From Jatrophihabitans sp. (lineage in GTDB: Bacteria > Actinomycetota > Actinomycetes > Mycobacteriales > Jatrophihabitantaceae): a stretch of 64,000 nucleotides of DNA. Within the stretch, counting starts at the first letter, position 1; each line of letters starts with the position of its first letter. Location: NCBI GenBank assembly GCA_036399055.1, contig DASWNX010000028.1, positions 18,759 through 82,758 of the forward strand. The letters run 5' to 3'. The notes under the pieces were generated by a model that did not search any database, had not been told where the DNA came from, and saw nothing but the letters and a program-made list of their open reading frames with translations. Shown in pieces: positions 45,547-58,272 of this stretch. A program made the translations under genes and the position numbers.

Positions 45547-46743
45547 TCACTTCGGCGACTGCTGCCGCAGCTTAGGTCGAGGAAGGCCCAGCGCTCGCGC
45601 GAGGTCGACCGCCGTGACGATCCCGCGAGCCACTCCGTCCTTGCCGACCACCAGGTACTGCGAGGCCGGGTGCGCGCGCAGCGTGTCGATGAGCTGCTCC
45701 CCGCACAGGTCCTCGGCCAGGAGCATGCCCGGTTGAAGCTCGTGGGCGACCTGGGCCAGCGAGGTCCACGGCCGCCGGTCCGCCGGGATCTGCGCGATCT
45801 GATCCTCGTCCACGATCGCCCGGCTGCGGCCCTGCCCGTCGATCACGACGACGCCGGTGGCGCCGGTGACCGCCGCCTGCCGGACTGCCTCGGACACCGG
45901 CGTGTGGGAGGGCAGGTAGAGCGAAGCCCGCAGCAGCTGGTCCAGTCGCAGCTTGGCCGCCCGGGCGCTGAGCTGCGCCATCCGCAGCGCCTGGCTGGCG
46001 CCGAGCCACAGGAACGCGGCTATCGCGAACCCCATGACGGTCGATCCCACCGTGGCCAGGTCAGCCGGGGTGTCACCACCCAGGAACGCGTTGCCGAACA
46101 CGACGGCCAGGCCGAGCAGCGCGGCCACCGCGCGGCCGGACCAGGCGGCGATCCGGATGGCGGTCAGCCGGGAGCTGCCCAACATCCAGAGCAGCGCCTG
46201 CACCAGCCGGCCGCCGTCCAGCGGCAGCCCCGGCAGCACGTTGAACACCGCGATCACCAGGTTGCTCCAGGCCAGCAGCAACAGCAGCACCGCGACCGCC
46301 GACTGCTCCGGCGGCAGCAGGCTCACCGCCCAGCAGGCAACAGCGAGCAGCAGCGACACCAGCGGCCCGGCCGCCGCGATCGCGAACTCGTCCCGGGGCC
46401 GGGTGGCCTCCCCTTCGATCTCGGACACCCCGCCCAGCAGGAACACCACGATCCGGCGGACCGGCAGGCCGACCACCTTGCTGACCACCGTGTGGCCCAC
46501 CTCGTGCAGCAGCACCGAGGCCGCCAGCGCGGTGGCGAACAGCAGGCTGAGGACGTAGGAGAGGGCGTGGGAGGCCCCGGGGATCTGCTCGCGGAGGAAG
46601 CCGGCGTAACTGACGGTGATGAAGCCGGCCACCAGCACCCAGCTCGGGGTGAGGAAGATCGGCACGCCCAGCACCGAGCCGATCCGGAGCAGCCAGCCGC
46701 CTGCCTCGCGTCGCTGGTCAGGCTTCGACCGTGGGCTGCTCAC
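45547..46743 (-). CDS. Site-2 protease family (M50, Rip3-like) with CBS domains
   Basis: A 398-residue intramembrane metalloprotease. About six hydrophobic helices carry the zinc motif LLHEVGHTVV and the second metal ligand NVLPGLPLDGGRL (NxxPxxPLDGG). Two CBS-type segments form the cytosolic C-terminus (LYLPSHTPVSEAVRQAAVTG to the end). Such proteases cut membrane anti-sigma or regulatory proteins. The GTG at 46743 has AGGA 7 bases upstream. It is 69 bp upstream of trmI. The membrane anti-sigma factor in this window is a conceivable target, but there is no direct evidence. Confidence 0.9.
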   Translation of the reverse strand: MSSPRSKPDQRREAGGWLLRIGSVLGVPIFLTPSWVLVAGFITVSYAGFLREQIPGASHALSYVLSLLFATALAASVLLHEVGHTVVSKVVGLPVRRIVVFLLGGVSEIEGEATRPRDEFAIAAAGPLVSLLLAVACWAVSLLPPEQSAVAVLLLLLAWSNLVIAVFNVLPGLPLDGGRLVQALLWMLGSSRLTAIRIAAWSGRAVAALLGLAVVFGNAFLGGDTPADLATVGSTVMGFAIAAFLWLGASQALRMAQLSARAAKLRLDQLLRASLYLPSHTPVSEAVRQAAVTGATGVVVIDGQGRSRAIVDEDQIAQIPADRRPWTSLAQVAHELQPGMLLAEDLCGEQLIDTLRAHPASQYLVVGKDGVARGIVTAVDLARALGLPRPKLRQQSPK

Positions 46744-46843
46744 CGCCTGATCCTACGAGGTCGCGAGCCCGGCCCGGCCTCGCCGACCACGCCGACCGGC
46801 CGTCGGCCAGCCGCTGACCCCGCACCGGTTAGCCTGTGCGACT

Positions 46844-47575
46844 GTGGCAGAGCGTGAGCAGCCGACGGGTCCAGGCCCTGAACCGGACCTGCGCGCCCGC
46901 ATCCAAGCCCGGGTGGCCGAGCGTCGAGCCGATCGGGCAGCTGAGCAGGAGCGGGCCGGGACGCCGGCAGCTCAGCAGCCGGCTGCCGACGGTTCGACGG
47001 GCGAGCCCGCTGCGCCAGCCAGTCGCAGCCGGCCGGTGACCTGGGTCGGCCGGCTGACCCACACGCTGGCGTTCCTGCTCGCCGTGACGGTCACCGTCGT
47101 GGCGATGCGAAGCTTCGTGATCAGCTCCTACTACATCCCCTCGGCCTCCATGGAGCCCACGCTGCACGGCTGCCAGAGCTGCCAACCGGACCTGGTGCTG
47201 GTCGACAAGCTCTCCTACCGGTTCAGCTCCGTGGCCCGGGCCGACGTCGTGGTCTTCGACCGGCCGCCGCTGGCGCCGCCCGAGGCCGCCGAGCTCATCA
47301 AGCGGGTGATCGGCCTGCCGGGTGAGACGATCAGCGGCCGCGGCGGCAAGGTGTTCGTCGGAACCAAGGCGCTGGCAGAGCCCTACGTCAATCCGGCCTG
47401 CGGCCCGATCGCCGACTTTGCCGCCGTCAAGGTGCCGGCCGGCACGTACTTCATGATGGGTGACAACCGCTGCGACTCCCTGGACTCGCGGATCTTCGGC
47501 GCGATCCCCGGTTCGAGCATCGTGGGCCGGGCAGTGGCAGTCAGCTGGCCGGTCAAGCACCTGCGCTGGCTGTGA
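46844..47575 (+). CDS. lepB: Signal peptidase I
   Basis: A 243-residue leader peptidase. A cytosolic Ala/Arg-rich N-terminus (about 68 residues) is followed by one membrane helix (LTHTLAFLLAVTVTVVAM), the catalytic Ser in SASMEPTL and the catalytic Lys in ELIKRVIGLPG. The box GDNRCDSLDSR (usually GDNRxxSxDSR) closes the fold. It removes signal peptides of exported proteins such as the GH3 and RHS proteins here. It is divergent from the M50 gene. GTG and ATG starts before 46844 are not supported. Confidence 0.93.
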   Translation: MAEREQPTGPGPEPDLRARIQARVAERRADRAAEQERAGTPAAQQPAADGSTGEPAAPASRSRPVTWVGRLTHTLAFLLAVTVTVVAMRSFVISSYYIPSASMEPTLHGCQSCQPDLVLVDKLSYRFSSVARADVVVFDRPPLAPPEAAELIKRVIGLPGETISGRGGKVFVGTKALAEPYVNPACGPIADFAAVKVPAGTYFMMGDNRCDSLDSRIFGAIPGSSIVGRAVAVSWPVKHLRWL

Positions 47576-47610
47576 GGGAGGTGGGCGGTGAGAGCGTTGC
47601 GCCGGCTGTC

Positions 47611-47662
47611 TCATCGTGGCCCTCGATTTCATCGTGGCCCTCGATTTCATCGTGGCCGTCGA
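47611..47662. repeat. 18-bp tandem repeat upstream of the RecB-like gene
   Basis: The unit TCATCGTGGCCCTCGATT occurs at 47611-47628 and 47629-47646, with a third partial copy (one mismatch) to 47662. It lies between lepB and the next gene, about 58 bp before the ATG. Confidence 0.85.
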
Positions 47663-47719
47663 GCCGACGCGCGGACCGGTTCGGCAGTTCTGTCGGCGCC
47701 CCCACCTAGTCTTGCGACC

Positions 47720-48640
47720 ATGACCCAGACAGAGTTGCTGGACGCGCCGCCGGCCGAGCAGACCCCGCTGCCGCCAGCCATCCTCGGCTCGCTCTCGCCG
47801 TCGCGGGCCGCCGACTTCAAGACCTGCCCGCTGCTCTACCGGTTTCGCAGCATCGACCGGCTTCCCGAGACGCCGAGCCGCGCCGCGACCCGCGGCACCG
47901 TGGTGCACGCGGTGCTGGAGCATCTGTACGACCTGCCCGCAGGCGAGCGCACCGTCGAGCAGGCCCAGGCCGACGTGGCCCCGTCCTGGCAGCGACTGCT
48001 CGAGGCCCGGCCCGAACTGGCTCAGCTGTTCGACGACGACCAGCAGGGCGCGGAGTTGGCCGCCTGGCTCGAGTCAGCCCGTGATCTGGTGAAGAACTAC
48101 TTCGCGCTGGAAGATCCGCAACGGCTGGAGCCGGCCGCCCGCGAAGAGCTGGTCGAGGTGGTGCTGAACGGTCTGCGGCTGCGCGGCTACGTCGACCGCC
48201 TCGACGTCTCGCCGGCCGGTGACCTGCGGGTGGTGGACTACAAGACCGGCTCGATTCCCCGTGAGGCCTTCGAGGCCCGGGCGCTGTTTCAGATGAAGTT
48301 CTATGCCCTGGTGCTCTGGCGCACCCGCGGCGTGGTGCCCCGCCAGCTGCGGCTGATCTACCTCGCCGACACCGACACCCTCAGCTACCAGCCCGAGGCC
48401 GAGGAGCTGGCCCGCTTCGAGGGCACCCTGCAGGCCATCTGGAAGGCGATCGCGGCGGCCAGCTTGACCGGCGACTTCAGACCGAGCCCGTCCAAGCTGT
48501 GCGACTGGTGCAGCCACCAGCAGCTCTGCCCGGCCAAGGGCGGCACCCCGCCGCCATTCCCGTTCGACGCGCTGGCCACGCTGACCGCCGACCGGGTTGC
48601 GGTGGCCTCCCCCAGCGTCGAGGTCAGCGTCGACACCTGA
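47720..48640 (+). CDS. RecB-family PD-(D/E)XK nuclease, Fe-S type
   Basis: A 306-residue nuclease-like protein. The active-site motif RGYVDRLD...LRVVDYKTG supplies the Asp, the Asp of VVDYKTG and its Lys. One Cys in the N-terminal FKTCPLLYRFR and three in the C-terminal CDWCSHQQLC give a likely 4-Cys iron-sulfur cluster as in AddB/Cas4-type enzymes. There is no helicase domain. It is common in actinomycetes near metH/lepB-type regions and is thought to act in DNA repair. I chose ATG 47720 because MTQTELLDA starts just before the conserved domain; the upstream frame (from 47588) runs through the 18-bp repeats. Confidence 0.87.
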   Translation: MTQTELLDAPPAEQTPLPPAILGSLSPSRAADFKTCPLLYRFRSIDRLPETPSRAATRGTVVHAVLEHLYDLPAGERTVEQAQADVAPSWQRLLEARPELAQLFDDDQQGAELAAWLESARDLVKNYFALEDPQRLEPAAREELVEVVLNGLRLRGYVDRLDVSPAGDLRVVDYKTGSIPREAFEARALFQMKFYALVLWRTRGVVPRQLRLIYLADTDTLSYQPEAEELARFEGTLQAIWKAIAAASLTGDFRPSPSKLCDWCSHQQLCPAKGGTPPPFPFDALATLTADRVAVASPSVEVSVDT

Positions 48641-48692
48641 GCCTCCGAGCGTCAGGGCCTGAGAGCCTCCGAGCGCCAGGGCCTGAGAGCCT
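48641..48692. repeat. 24-bp tandem duplication between convergent genes
   Basis: The unit GCCTCCGAGCGTCAGGGCCT plus GAGA occurs at 48641-48664 and again with one change at 48665-48688, then four bases of a third. It lies immediately after the stop of the RecB-like gene and before the end of the HAD gene. Confidence 0.8.
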
Positions 48693-48734
48693 TCACAGCC
48701 CGAGCGGGCCGGGCCTCTAGCCTCAGGAGCCGGC

Positions 48735-49423
48735 TCAGAGCTCGGCGTAGTCGGTGACCAGCGCCTTCAGGTCGGCCACGGTCACCGCGCTCAACTCGGT
48801 GAGCAAGGTCCGGCCAGGAGCGGGGGCCAGCGGCACCTGGTTCTGCACCGCCAGCACCACGCACCCCGCGGCCTCAGCCGAGGCGACGCCGGCCGGCGAG
48901 TCCTCGATCGCCACGCACCGCGACGGCTCGACGCCGAGCCGCTGGGCCGCGGTCAGATACGCCTCAGGGTCGGGTTTGCCACGGGCGACCTGCTCGCCGG
49001 TCACCAGGGTGGAGAAGGTTCCGGCCGGCAGCTGGCGGGCGACGGTCTGCGCCAGGGACTGGTAGGACATCGTCACCATGGCGCATGGCAGCCCCGCCGC
49101 TCGCACTTCGGCCAGCAGCCGGCGCACCCCCGGACGCCAGACGACCTCACGCTCGACGGCGGCGACCACCTCGGCCAGCAGCCGGTCCACGATGTCCTCC
49201 AGCGGCAGATCGACGCCGCCGTGCTCACGCAGGTAAGCAGCCGACACCAGCAACGGGTTGCCCACCAGCGCGTGAGCGTGCCGGTCGTCCCAGACGCCAC
49301 CGAAGGACTCCACCAGCCGGTACTCGGCCGCGATCCAGGACGGCTCGGTGTCGACCAGGGTTCCGTCCAGGTCCCACAGCACGGCCTGCAGGCCATCCAG
49401 CGCCGCAGGGTCGGCCGATCTGC

Positions 49424-49427
<4 letters not shown>
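48735..49427 (-). CDS. HAD-family phosphatase/beta-phosphoglucomutase-like
   Basis: A 230-residue HAD hydrolase. Motif I is VLWDLDGTLVD (nucleophile Asp and acid/base Asp), motif II is CAMVTMS, motif III Lys is in ARGKPDPEAY, and motif IV is AIEDSPAGV. A helical cap (residues 27-90) makes it subfamily I. It hydrolyses a small phosphoester, or isomerises a sugar phosphate, in the cytosol; the substrate is unknown. The GTG start at 49427 overlaps the metH stop (GTGA), so it is coupled to metH. Confidence 0.87.
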
Positions 49428-53008
<3,581 letters not shown>

Positions 53009-53145
53009 AGGCCGAGCTTACCGGGCGTCGCGGGCGCAGGAGCCCTGTACGCGCGGCGGGGACGGCGGTGTCGCGGTGCGATCGTCTCACCCGGCTCCGG
53101 CCTGTTGCCGCTCCGGCCGCAGGCATGGAGTCCTAAGCTGGGCAG

Positions 53146-54009
53146 ATGACGGAATTCGAGAACTGGCCGGAACTCAAGGACCCGGTTCTCGTCGCGGCCT
53201 TCGAGGGCTGGAACGACGCCGGTGACGCCGCCACCGGCGCGGTCGAGCACCTGGAGTTGACCTGGTCGGCGACCCCGCTGGCCGCGCTGGACCCGGATGA
53301 CTACTACGACTTCCAGGTCAACCGCCCCACGGTCTCACTGGTGGACGGGGTGTCCCGCCGGATCAGCTGGCCGACCACCCGGCTGTCGGTGTGCCGGCCG
53401 GCCGGCGCGGACTTCGACCTGGTGCTCGTCCGCGGCATCGAGCCCAACATGCGCTGGCGCGGCTTCTGCGAGGAGCTGCTGGAGATCATGCGCGAGCTGG
53501 GGGTGCGCACCGCGGTCACCTTGGGCGCGCTGCTGTCGGACTCCCCGCACACCCGGCCCACCCCGGTCACCGGAACCTCCTATGACCCGGCCAGCGCCAC
53601 CAGGTTCGGCCTGGACCGGTCCCGCTATGAGGGCCCCACCGGAATCGTCGGCGTGCTGCAGGAGGCGTGCGTGCGGGTCGGCATTCCGGCGATCTCGTTC
53701 TGGGCGGCGGTTCCGCACTACGTGGCCCAGCCTCCCAATCCCAAGGCCACCATCGCCCTGCTGCACCGGGTCGAAGAGGTGCTCGACATCGCGGTGCCGC
53801 TGGGTGAGCTGCCGACCCAGGCCGACGACTGGCAGAAGCTGGTCGATGAGATGGCCGCCGAGGACGAGGACGTGCGCGACTACATCCGCAACCTCGAAGA
53901 GCGCGACGACGACGGTGAGATGCGCGAAGCCTCCGGCGATGCCATCGCCAAGGAGTTCGAGCGCTACCTGCGCCGGCGTGACAAGGGCGGTCCGCCTGGC
54001 TCGATGTAG
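53146..54009 (+). CDS. PAC2 family protein
   Basis: A 287-residue member of the PAC2 (proteasome assembly chaperone-like) family. Typical blocks are LKDPVLVAAFEGWNDAGDAATGAVEHL near the start and the GTSYDPAS and GPTGIVGVLQEAC segments. The C-terminus is acidic then basic. PAC2 proteins are common in proteasome-bearing actinomycetes, but their role there is not established. The ATG at 53146 begins MTEFENWPELKD. It is followed 185 bp later by the PP2C gene. Confidence 0.88.
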   Translation: MTEFENWPELKDPVLVAAFEGWNDAGDAATGAVEHLELTWSATPLAALDPDDYYDFQVNRPTVSLVDGVSRRISWPTTRLSVCRPAGADFDLVLVRGIEPNMRWRGFCEELLEIMRELGVRTAVTLGALLSDSPHTRPTPVTGTSYDPASATRFGLDRSRYEGPTGIVGVLQEACVRVGIPAISFWAAVPHYVAQPPNPKATIALLHRVEEVLDIAVPLGELPTQADDWQKLVDEMAAEDEDVRDYIRNLEERDDDGEMREASGDAIAKEFERYLRRRDKGGPPGSM

Positions 54010-54194
54010 GCCGGCGCCAAGGCAGCCGGCCACGAGGCGGGGCACGGGCCGCTGTCCTGAACCGGCGGGCGAGCGCGTCGGCCCATACACTGCCAACTCC
54101 ACCAGCCGCACGACGGGAAACTGTGATCGCGCGCCAGAGCGGCGTCGAGCCGCTTAGCGCGCAGATGACCGCTACGAAGGGACGTCGCGCACCG

Positions 54195-55088
54195 ATGCTC
54201 ACCTTGCGCTGGGGTTCGGCCACCGATGTCGGCCGGGTCCGCACGCTGAACGAGGACAGCCTGCTGGCGGTGCCCGGCCTGTTCGTGGTGGCTGACGGCA
54301 TGGGCGGGCACGCGGCGGGCGAGGTGGCCAGCCAGCTGGCGGTCACCGAGTTCGCCCGGCTGGCCGAGCAGGAGCGGATGCGGGCCGAAGACCTCACCGA
54401 GACCGTCCGGCAGGCCAATCAGCACATCCTCTCGGCGAGCGCCGAGCGCGACGACCGGCTCGGAATGGGCACCACCCTGACCGGGATAGGCGTGGTGGGC
54501 TCAGAGCACGGTGAGCAACTGGCGGTGTTCAATGTCGGCGACTCGCGGGTCTACCGGTTCACCGGGGGGCAGCTCGGCCAGCTGACCGTGGACCACTCGG
54601 CGGTCCAGGAGCTCGTCGACGCCGGCCGCATCACCGCCGAGGCCGCCCGCTCGCATCCGCGACGCAACGTGGTGACCCGGTCGCTGGGCTCTGACCCGGC
54701 CCCGGCGCCGGACGTGTGGCTGGTGCAGCCAGTGCCCGGCGACCGCTTCCTGGTGTGCTCGGACGGGCTGACCGGCGAGCTGGAGGACTCCGTCATCGCC
54801 GAGTTGCTGAGCGCGACCCCCGACCCGCAGGCAGCGGCCGATCAGCTGGTGCGCCGGGCGCTGGACGCCGGGGGCCACGACAACGTGACCACGGTGGTCC
54901 TCGACGTCGTGGAGGTGCGCGACGCCGAGCCGGCGCTGGAGCAGACCGCGGCGATGCCGAGCACGAGCGCCCGAGCAGGCGCCACCGCGGTGATGCCGTC
55001 CGCCGAGCTGAGATCACCGGCGACCACGCCGATGCCTACCGCCGTCCTGCCGACCGCCCCGCAGGCGAGGACGCCTGGCGCGGAATGA
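54195..55088 (+). CDS. PP2C-family serine/threonine phosphatase
   Basis: A 297-residue phosphatase. Metal-site motifs are RTLNEDSLLAV, VVADGMGGHAAGE, CSDGLTGELED and GGHDNVTTVVLD. The last 65 residues form a Pro/Ala/Thr-rich tail (TAVMPSAELRSPATTPMPTAVL) of unknown role. It removes phosphate from Ser/Thr of proteins in the cytosol, the counterpart of Pkn-type kinases, none of which is in the window. The start is uncertain: ATG 54195 fits the family; ATG 54165 and GTG 54123 are in frame, and no ribosome site is decisive. Confidence 0.92.
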   Translation: MLTLRWGSATDVGRVRTLNEDSLLAVPGLFVVADGMGGHAAGEVASQLAVTEFARLAEQERMRAEDLTETVRQANQHILSASAERDDRLGMGTTLTGIGVVGSEHGEQLAVFNVGDSRVYRFTGGQLGQLTVDHSAVQELVDAGRITAEAARSHPRRNVVTRSLGSDPAPAPDVWLVQPVPGDRFLVCSDGLTGELEDSVIAELLSATPDPQAAADQLVRRALDAGGHDNVTTVVLDVVEVRDAEPALEQTAAMPSTSARAGATAVMPSAELRSPATTPMPTAVLPTAPQARTPGAE

Positions 55089-55200
55089 GGCTGACCAGCG
55101 TCGGAGCGGTCAGCGCGGTGTTGTCGATGACGACGTCGGCTCGTTGCCAGGGCCGGCAGCTGGCAAGGTAATGGCGCTGGGCGCGCACGTAGCGCGCCGA
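55036..55200 (-). pseudogene. Uridine-kinase C-terminal remnant
   Basis: After the mshC stop, an open frame reads ARYVRAQRHYLASCRPWQRA then DVVIDNTALTAPTL. This matches the last part of uridine-kinase-like P-loop proteins of actinomycetes (RYVxGQRLYLxxCxPxxxADVVIDN). No start or P-loop lies upstream because mshC occupies that place in another frame. It also overlaps the end of the PP2C gene on the opposite strand. It is a fragment, not a functional gene. Confidence 0.45.
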
Positions 55201-55205
55201 AGCGG

Positions 55206-56438
55206 CTACAGCTTGACGCCGAGCAGCGCGTCCACCGCGCGGGCGACCAGAGCCGGCGCCGCCGGGTCAGCCGCGTCGGCGGTCTGCTCCAAGGTCAAGC
55301 GAGCCCACCGGTCGACGGCCGCCATCGCCCCGCTGGTGTCGAGGTCATCGCACAGCCGGTCACGCATGCGATCCAGCACCGGCAGGGCGTCCGGGCCGGC
55401 CGCTGCCGAGCTGGCCTGCCGCCAGCTGGCCAGCCGCCGCTCGGCCTGCGGCAGCCGGCCGCCGGTCCATTCCCGGTCAGACCGGTAGTGCCCGTCCAGC
55501 AGCGCCAGCCTGAGCGCCATCGGATCGACGCCGGCTCCGCGCAGCTTGGAGACGAACACCAGGTTCCCCCGGGACTTGCTCATCTTCTCGCCGTCCAGGC
55601 TGATCATGCCGGCGTGCACGTAGTGCCGGGCGAAGGGCCACTGGCCGCTGAGCGCCTCGGCGTGCGCGGCCGAGTGCTCGTGGTGGGGGAAACGCAGGTC
55701 CGAGCCACCGCCCTGCACATCGATGCCCATCCCCAGCCGGTTGCAGGCGATCACCGAGCACTCGACGTGCCAGCCCGGCCGGCCTGCGCCCACGGCGGTG
55801 TCCCAGAACGGCTCGCCGTCCCGGCGACCGCGCCACAGCAGCGCGTCCAACCGATCGCGCTTGCCCGGCCGGTCGGGGTCCCCGCCGCGCTCGGCGAACA
55901 GCGGCAGCATCTGCTCGCGGGAGTACCTCGACTCGTATCCGAAACGGCCGTTGGTCGACGTCCGGGCGTAGACGTCGTCTTCGAGCCAGTAGGCGTGGTC
56001 GTCGGCCAGCAGCTTGGCCACCGCCTCGGCGATCTCGTCCACCGACTCCACCACGCCGACGTACTCGCTCGGCGGCAGCACCCGCAGGGCGGTCATGTCC
56101 TGGCGGTACAACTCGGTCTCGCGCTCGGCCAGCTCCGACCACGAGATGCCCGTCGCCGCGGCGCGCTCCAGCAGTGGGTCGTCGACGTCGGTGACGTTCT
56201 GCACGTAGTGCACCCGGTGACCGGCGTCCAGCCACATCCGCTGCACCAGGTCGAAGGCCAGGTAGGTCGCGGCGTGCCCCAAGTGGGTCGCGTCGTACGG
56301 GGTGATCCCGCACACGTAGATCTTGGCGGTCTGACCCGGGGCGGTGGCTCTGACCTCGTCGGCCGCGGTGTCGTAAAGCCTGAGAGGTCGCGGGTCACCC
56401 GGCAACGCCGGCACGTCGATGGTGGGCCAAGATCGCAT
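55206..56438 (-). CDS. mshC: Mycothiol ligase MshC
   Basis: A 410-residue class I aminoacyl-tRNA-synthetase-like enzyme. The zinc/HIGH region reads [18 protein letters not shown] and the KMSKS loop reads [10 protein letters not shown]. MshC joins cysteine to GlcN-Ins in mycothiol synthesis using ATP. It differs from CysS by lacking the tRNA-binding end, consistent with its short length. ATG 56438 begins [15 protein letters not shown], the family start; the frame to 56516 adds residues that overlap the divergent SRPBCC promoter. It is convergent with PP2C. Confidence 0.95.
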   Translation of the reverse strand: MRSWPTIDVPALPGDPRPLRLYDTAADEVRATAPGQTAKIYVCGITPYDATHLGHAATYLAFDLVQRMWLDAGHRVHYVQNVTDVDDPLLERAAATGISWSELAERETELYRQDMTALRVLPPSEYVGVVESVDEIAEAVAKLLADDHAYWLEDDVYARTSTNGRFGYESRYSREQMLPLFAERGGDPDRPGKRDRLDALLWRGRRDGEPFWDTAVGAGRPGWHVECSVIACNRLGMGIDVQGGGSDLRFPHHEHSAAHAEALSGQWPFARHYVHAGMISLDGEKMSKSRGNLVFVSKLRGAGVDPMALRLALLDGHYRSDREWTGGRLPQAERRLASWRQASSAAAGPDALPVLDRMRDRLCDDLDTSGAMAAVDRWARLTLEQTADAADPAAPALVARAVDALLGVKL

Positions 56439-56505
56439 GCCAGTACGGTAGCCGCCGCTCAGCCGGATGCCATTCGGCGGGCGGCCTCGCGGTAGAACTT
56501 GAGGG

Positions 56506-56955
56506 GTGACTACCACTTCGCGTTACCTGGTCTCGGTGAGCAAGGTGATCGCCGCCGACCGGCAATGGCTGTTCGACATCCTGGCCGACCCGGCCCAGCA
56601 TCCGCTGATCGATGGCTCCGGCTCGGTGAAAGCCCTCCGCCCGGGCGGTCCCGGCCGGCTCAGCCTGGGAGCTTCCTTCTCGATGGACATGCACCTGACG
56701 GCGGACTACAAGATCCGCAACACGGTGGTGGAGTTCGAGGAGCCGGCGCTGATCGGCTGGCGGCACTTCAACGGCCACATCTGGCGGTACCGGCTCACCG
56801 AGGTGGCCGGCGGCACCGAGGTCACCGAGGAATGGGACGCCCGCGGCGTGCCGAACCGGCTAGGCCTGGTGCTGCTGCGATTTCCGCAACGCAACCGGGC
56901 CGGCATGACTGCCACCCTGGAGCGGATGGCCGAGCTGGCCGCCGCGCGCGGCTGA
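56506..56955 (+). CDS. SRPBCC family (polyketide cyclase/dehydrase-like) protein
   Basis: A 149-residue START/Bet v 1-like lipid-binding fold. The opening [23 protein letters not shown] is typical of the Polyketide_cyc2 family. GTG 56506 has GAGG only a few bases upstream, so the start is not certain. The function is unknown; it may bind a hydrophobic ligand. It is divergent from mshC and lies just before the peptide cluster, but a terminator hairpin separates them. Confidence 0.82.
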   Translation: MTTTSRYLVSVSKVIAADRQWLFDILADPAQHPLIDGSGSVKALRPGGPGRLSLGASFSMDMHLTADYKIRNTVVEFEEPALIGWRHFNGHIWRYRLTEVAGGTEVTEEWDARGVPNRLGLVLLRFPQRNRAGMTATLERMAELAAARG

Positions 56956-56992
56956 AACCCGAGCCACGCCGCTTCCAGGACCAGCACCCGAC

Positions 56993-57012
56993 CGGCCGGT
57001 GACAACCGGCCG
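56993..57012. terminator. Hairpin between SRPBCC gene and peptide cluster
   Basis: An 8-bp stem, CGGCCGGT (56993-57000) with ACCGGCCG (57005-57012), has a 4-base loop. There is no T-run, so termination is only likely. The rest of 57013-57240 holds no gene and should carry the cluster promoter. Confidence 0.5.
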
Positions 57013-57240
57013 ACCGCTGGCGCGACCAGCCCCGCTCGGCCGGACTCGGATCAGGTTCGGGCAGGGCCAACGCACGTCGAGCCTGTCCGAAGCTGCTGGC
57101 GGGCACAGCCGTCGAAGCTGCCGCTAGATTGCCGCAGCGGCTGCCGGAACCAACTCGGCAGGCTGATTAGCGTTCGACCTGTCGAGACCCGGTGGTCGCT
57201 GTGGCACCGCGGCGAAGTACCCCTCGAAAGGGTCAGTGTG

Positions 57241-58272
57241 ATGAGCATCTCTGCTGCCAGTGAAATCGTGCCGCTCGAATGGGTGGTTTCCCCTGGGGCG
57301 CCGGCCACCGCTGAGCCTCCCGCGTTGACCGAGATCGAGGCCGCGGTCGAATGGCTGACGGCGGCCGCCCCGGCACTGCGCAGGGCGCTGCATCAGCACG
57401 GTGCCATCTACCTGCGCGGCCTGCCGATCACCGGCGTCGAGGAGTTCGGCCGCGTTCGGGACGCGCTGATGCCCGCTCGCACGCCCTACCGCGAGAAGGC
57501 CACGCCGCGCAGCGACTTCGGCAACGGGGTCTTCTCCTCCACCGATCTGCCGCCCGCACAGCGGATCCAGATGCACAACGAGAACAGCTACACCCTGACC
57601 TTCCCCGGCCTGCTGATGTTCGCCTGCCTGGTGGCGCCGCCCGAGGGCGGCGCCACACCGGTCGCGGACTGCCGCCGGGTGCTGGCGGAACTGCCGCCGC
57701 ATCTGGAGGCAAAGGTGCGTGCGACGGGCTGGCTGCTCAACCGCAGCTACTCCGAGCACATCTCCACCAGCTGGAGCACGGCATTCGCGGCCGAAACGCC
57801 GCTTGAGGTGGAACGGTACTGCGCGGAGAATCTCATCTCCTGCCGATGGCAGGCCGATGGCCATCTGCGTACCAGCCAACTGCGGCCGGGCATCATCAGC
57901 CACCCGGCGACCGGTGACGAGGCGTGGTTCAACCATCTGGCGTTCTGGAACGAGTGGGCCCTTGACGATGAGCTGCGCGAAACCCTGATCGACGAGTTCG
58001 GACGCGAGGACCTGCCCTTCAACACCGCGCTCGGAGATGGCAGCTCGCTGGCCCGGGAGGAACTCCAGGCACTGTGCGCCGCCTACGACGCAGCAACCGT
58101 CCGGCAGCGGTGGCAGCCCGGCGACCTGATGCTGGTGGACAACATTCTCTGCGCACACGGACGCGATCCGTTCCGCGGCGACCGCAAGATCGTGGTGGCG
58201 ATGGGTGAGCCGGTGAACGTGCTGGACTGCGCACCCACCGTCGCGCCGGCTATCCCGGCCGAGGAGAGCTGA
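57241..58272 (+). CDS. TauD/SyrP-like Fe(II)/2-oxoglutarate oxygenase
   Basis: A 343-residue oxygenase of the TauD/TfdA superfamily, SyrP-like branch. The first metal motif is HNE (QMHNENSYT, His-x-Glu rather than His-x-Asp, normal for SyrP relatives). The distal His is in NILCAHGRDPF, followed by the Arg that binds 2-oxoglutarate (GDRK). SyrP-type enzymes hydroxylate an aminoacyl group on a carrier protein. The neighbouring A-PCP gene starts at the last base of its stop (TGATG), so the two are coupled. ATG 57241 has AAAGGG 9 bases upstream; GTG 57238 is possible. Confidence 0.86.
   Translation: MSISAASEIVPLEWVVSPGAPATAEPPALTEIEAAVEWLTAAAPALRRALHQHGAIYLRGLPITGVEEFGRVRDALMPARTPYREKATPRSDFGNGVFSSTDLPPAQRIQMHNENSYTLTFPGLLMFACLVAPPEGGATPVADCRRVLAELPPHLEAKVRATGWLLNRSYSEHISTSWSTAFAAETPLEVERYCAENLISCRWQADGHLRTSQLRPGIISHPATGDEAWFNHLAFWNEWALDDELRETLIDEFGREDLPFNTALGDGSSLAREELQALCAAYDAATVRQRWQPGDLMLVDNILCAHGRDPFRGDRKIVVAMGEPVNVLDCAPTVAPAIPAEES

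Noticed and set aside
53009-53145. Possible cobalamin or SAM riboswitch upstream of metH
   Set aside because: Only 137 bp between divergent genes, and no B12-box or other conserved riboswitch core could be seen.
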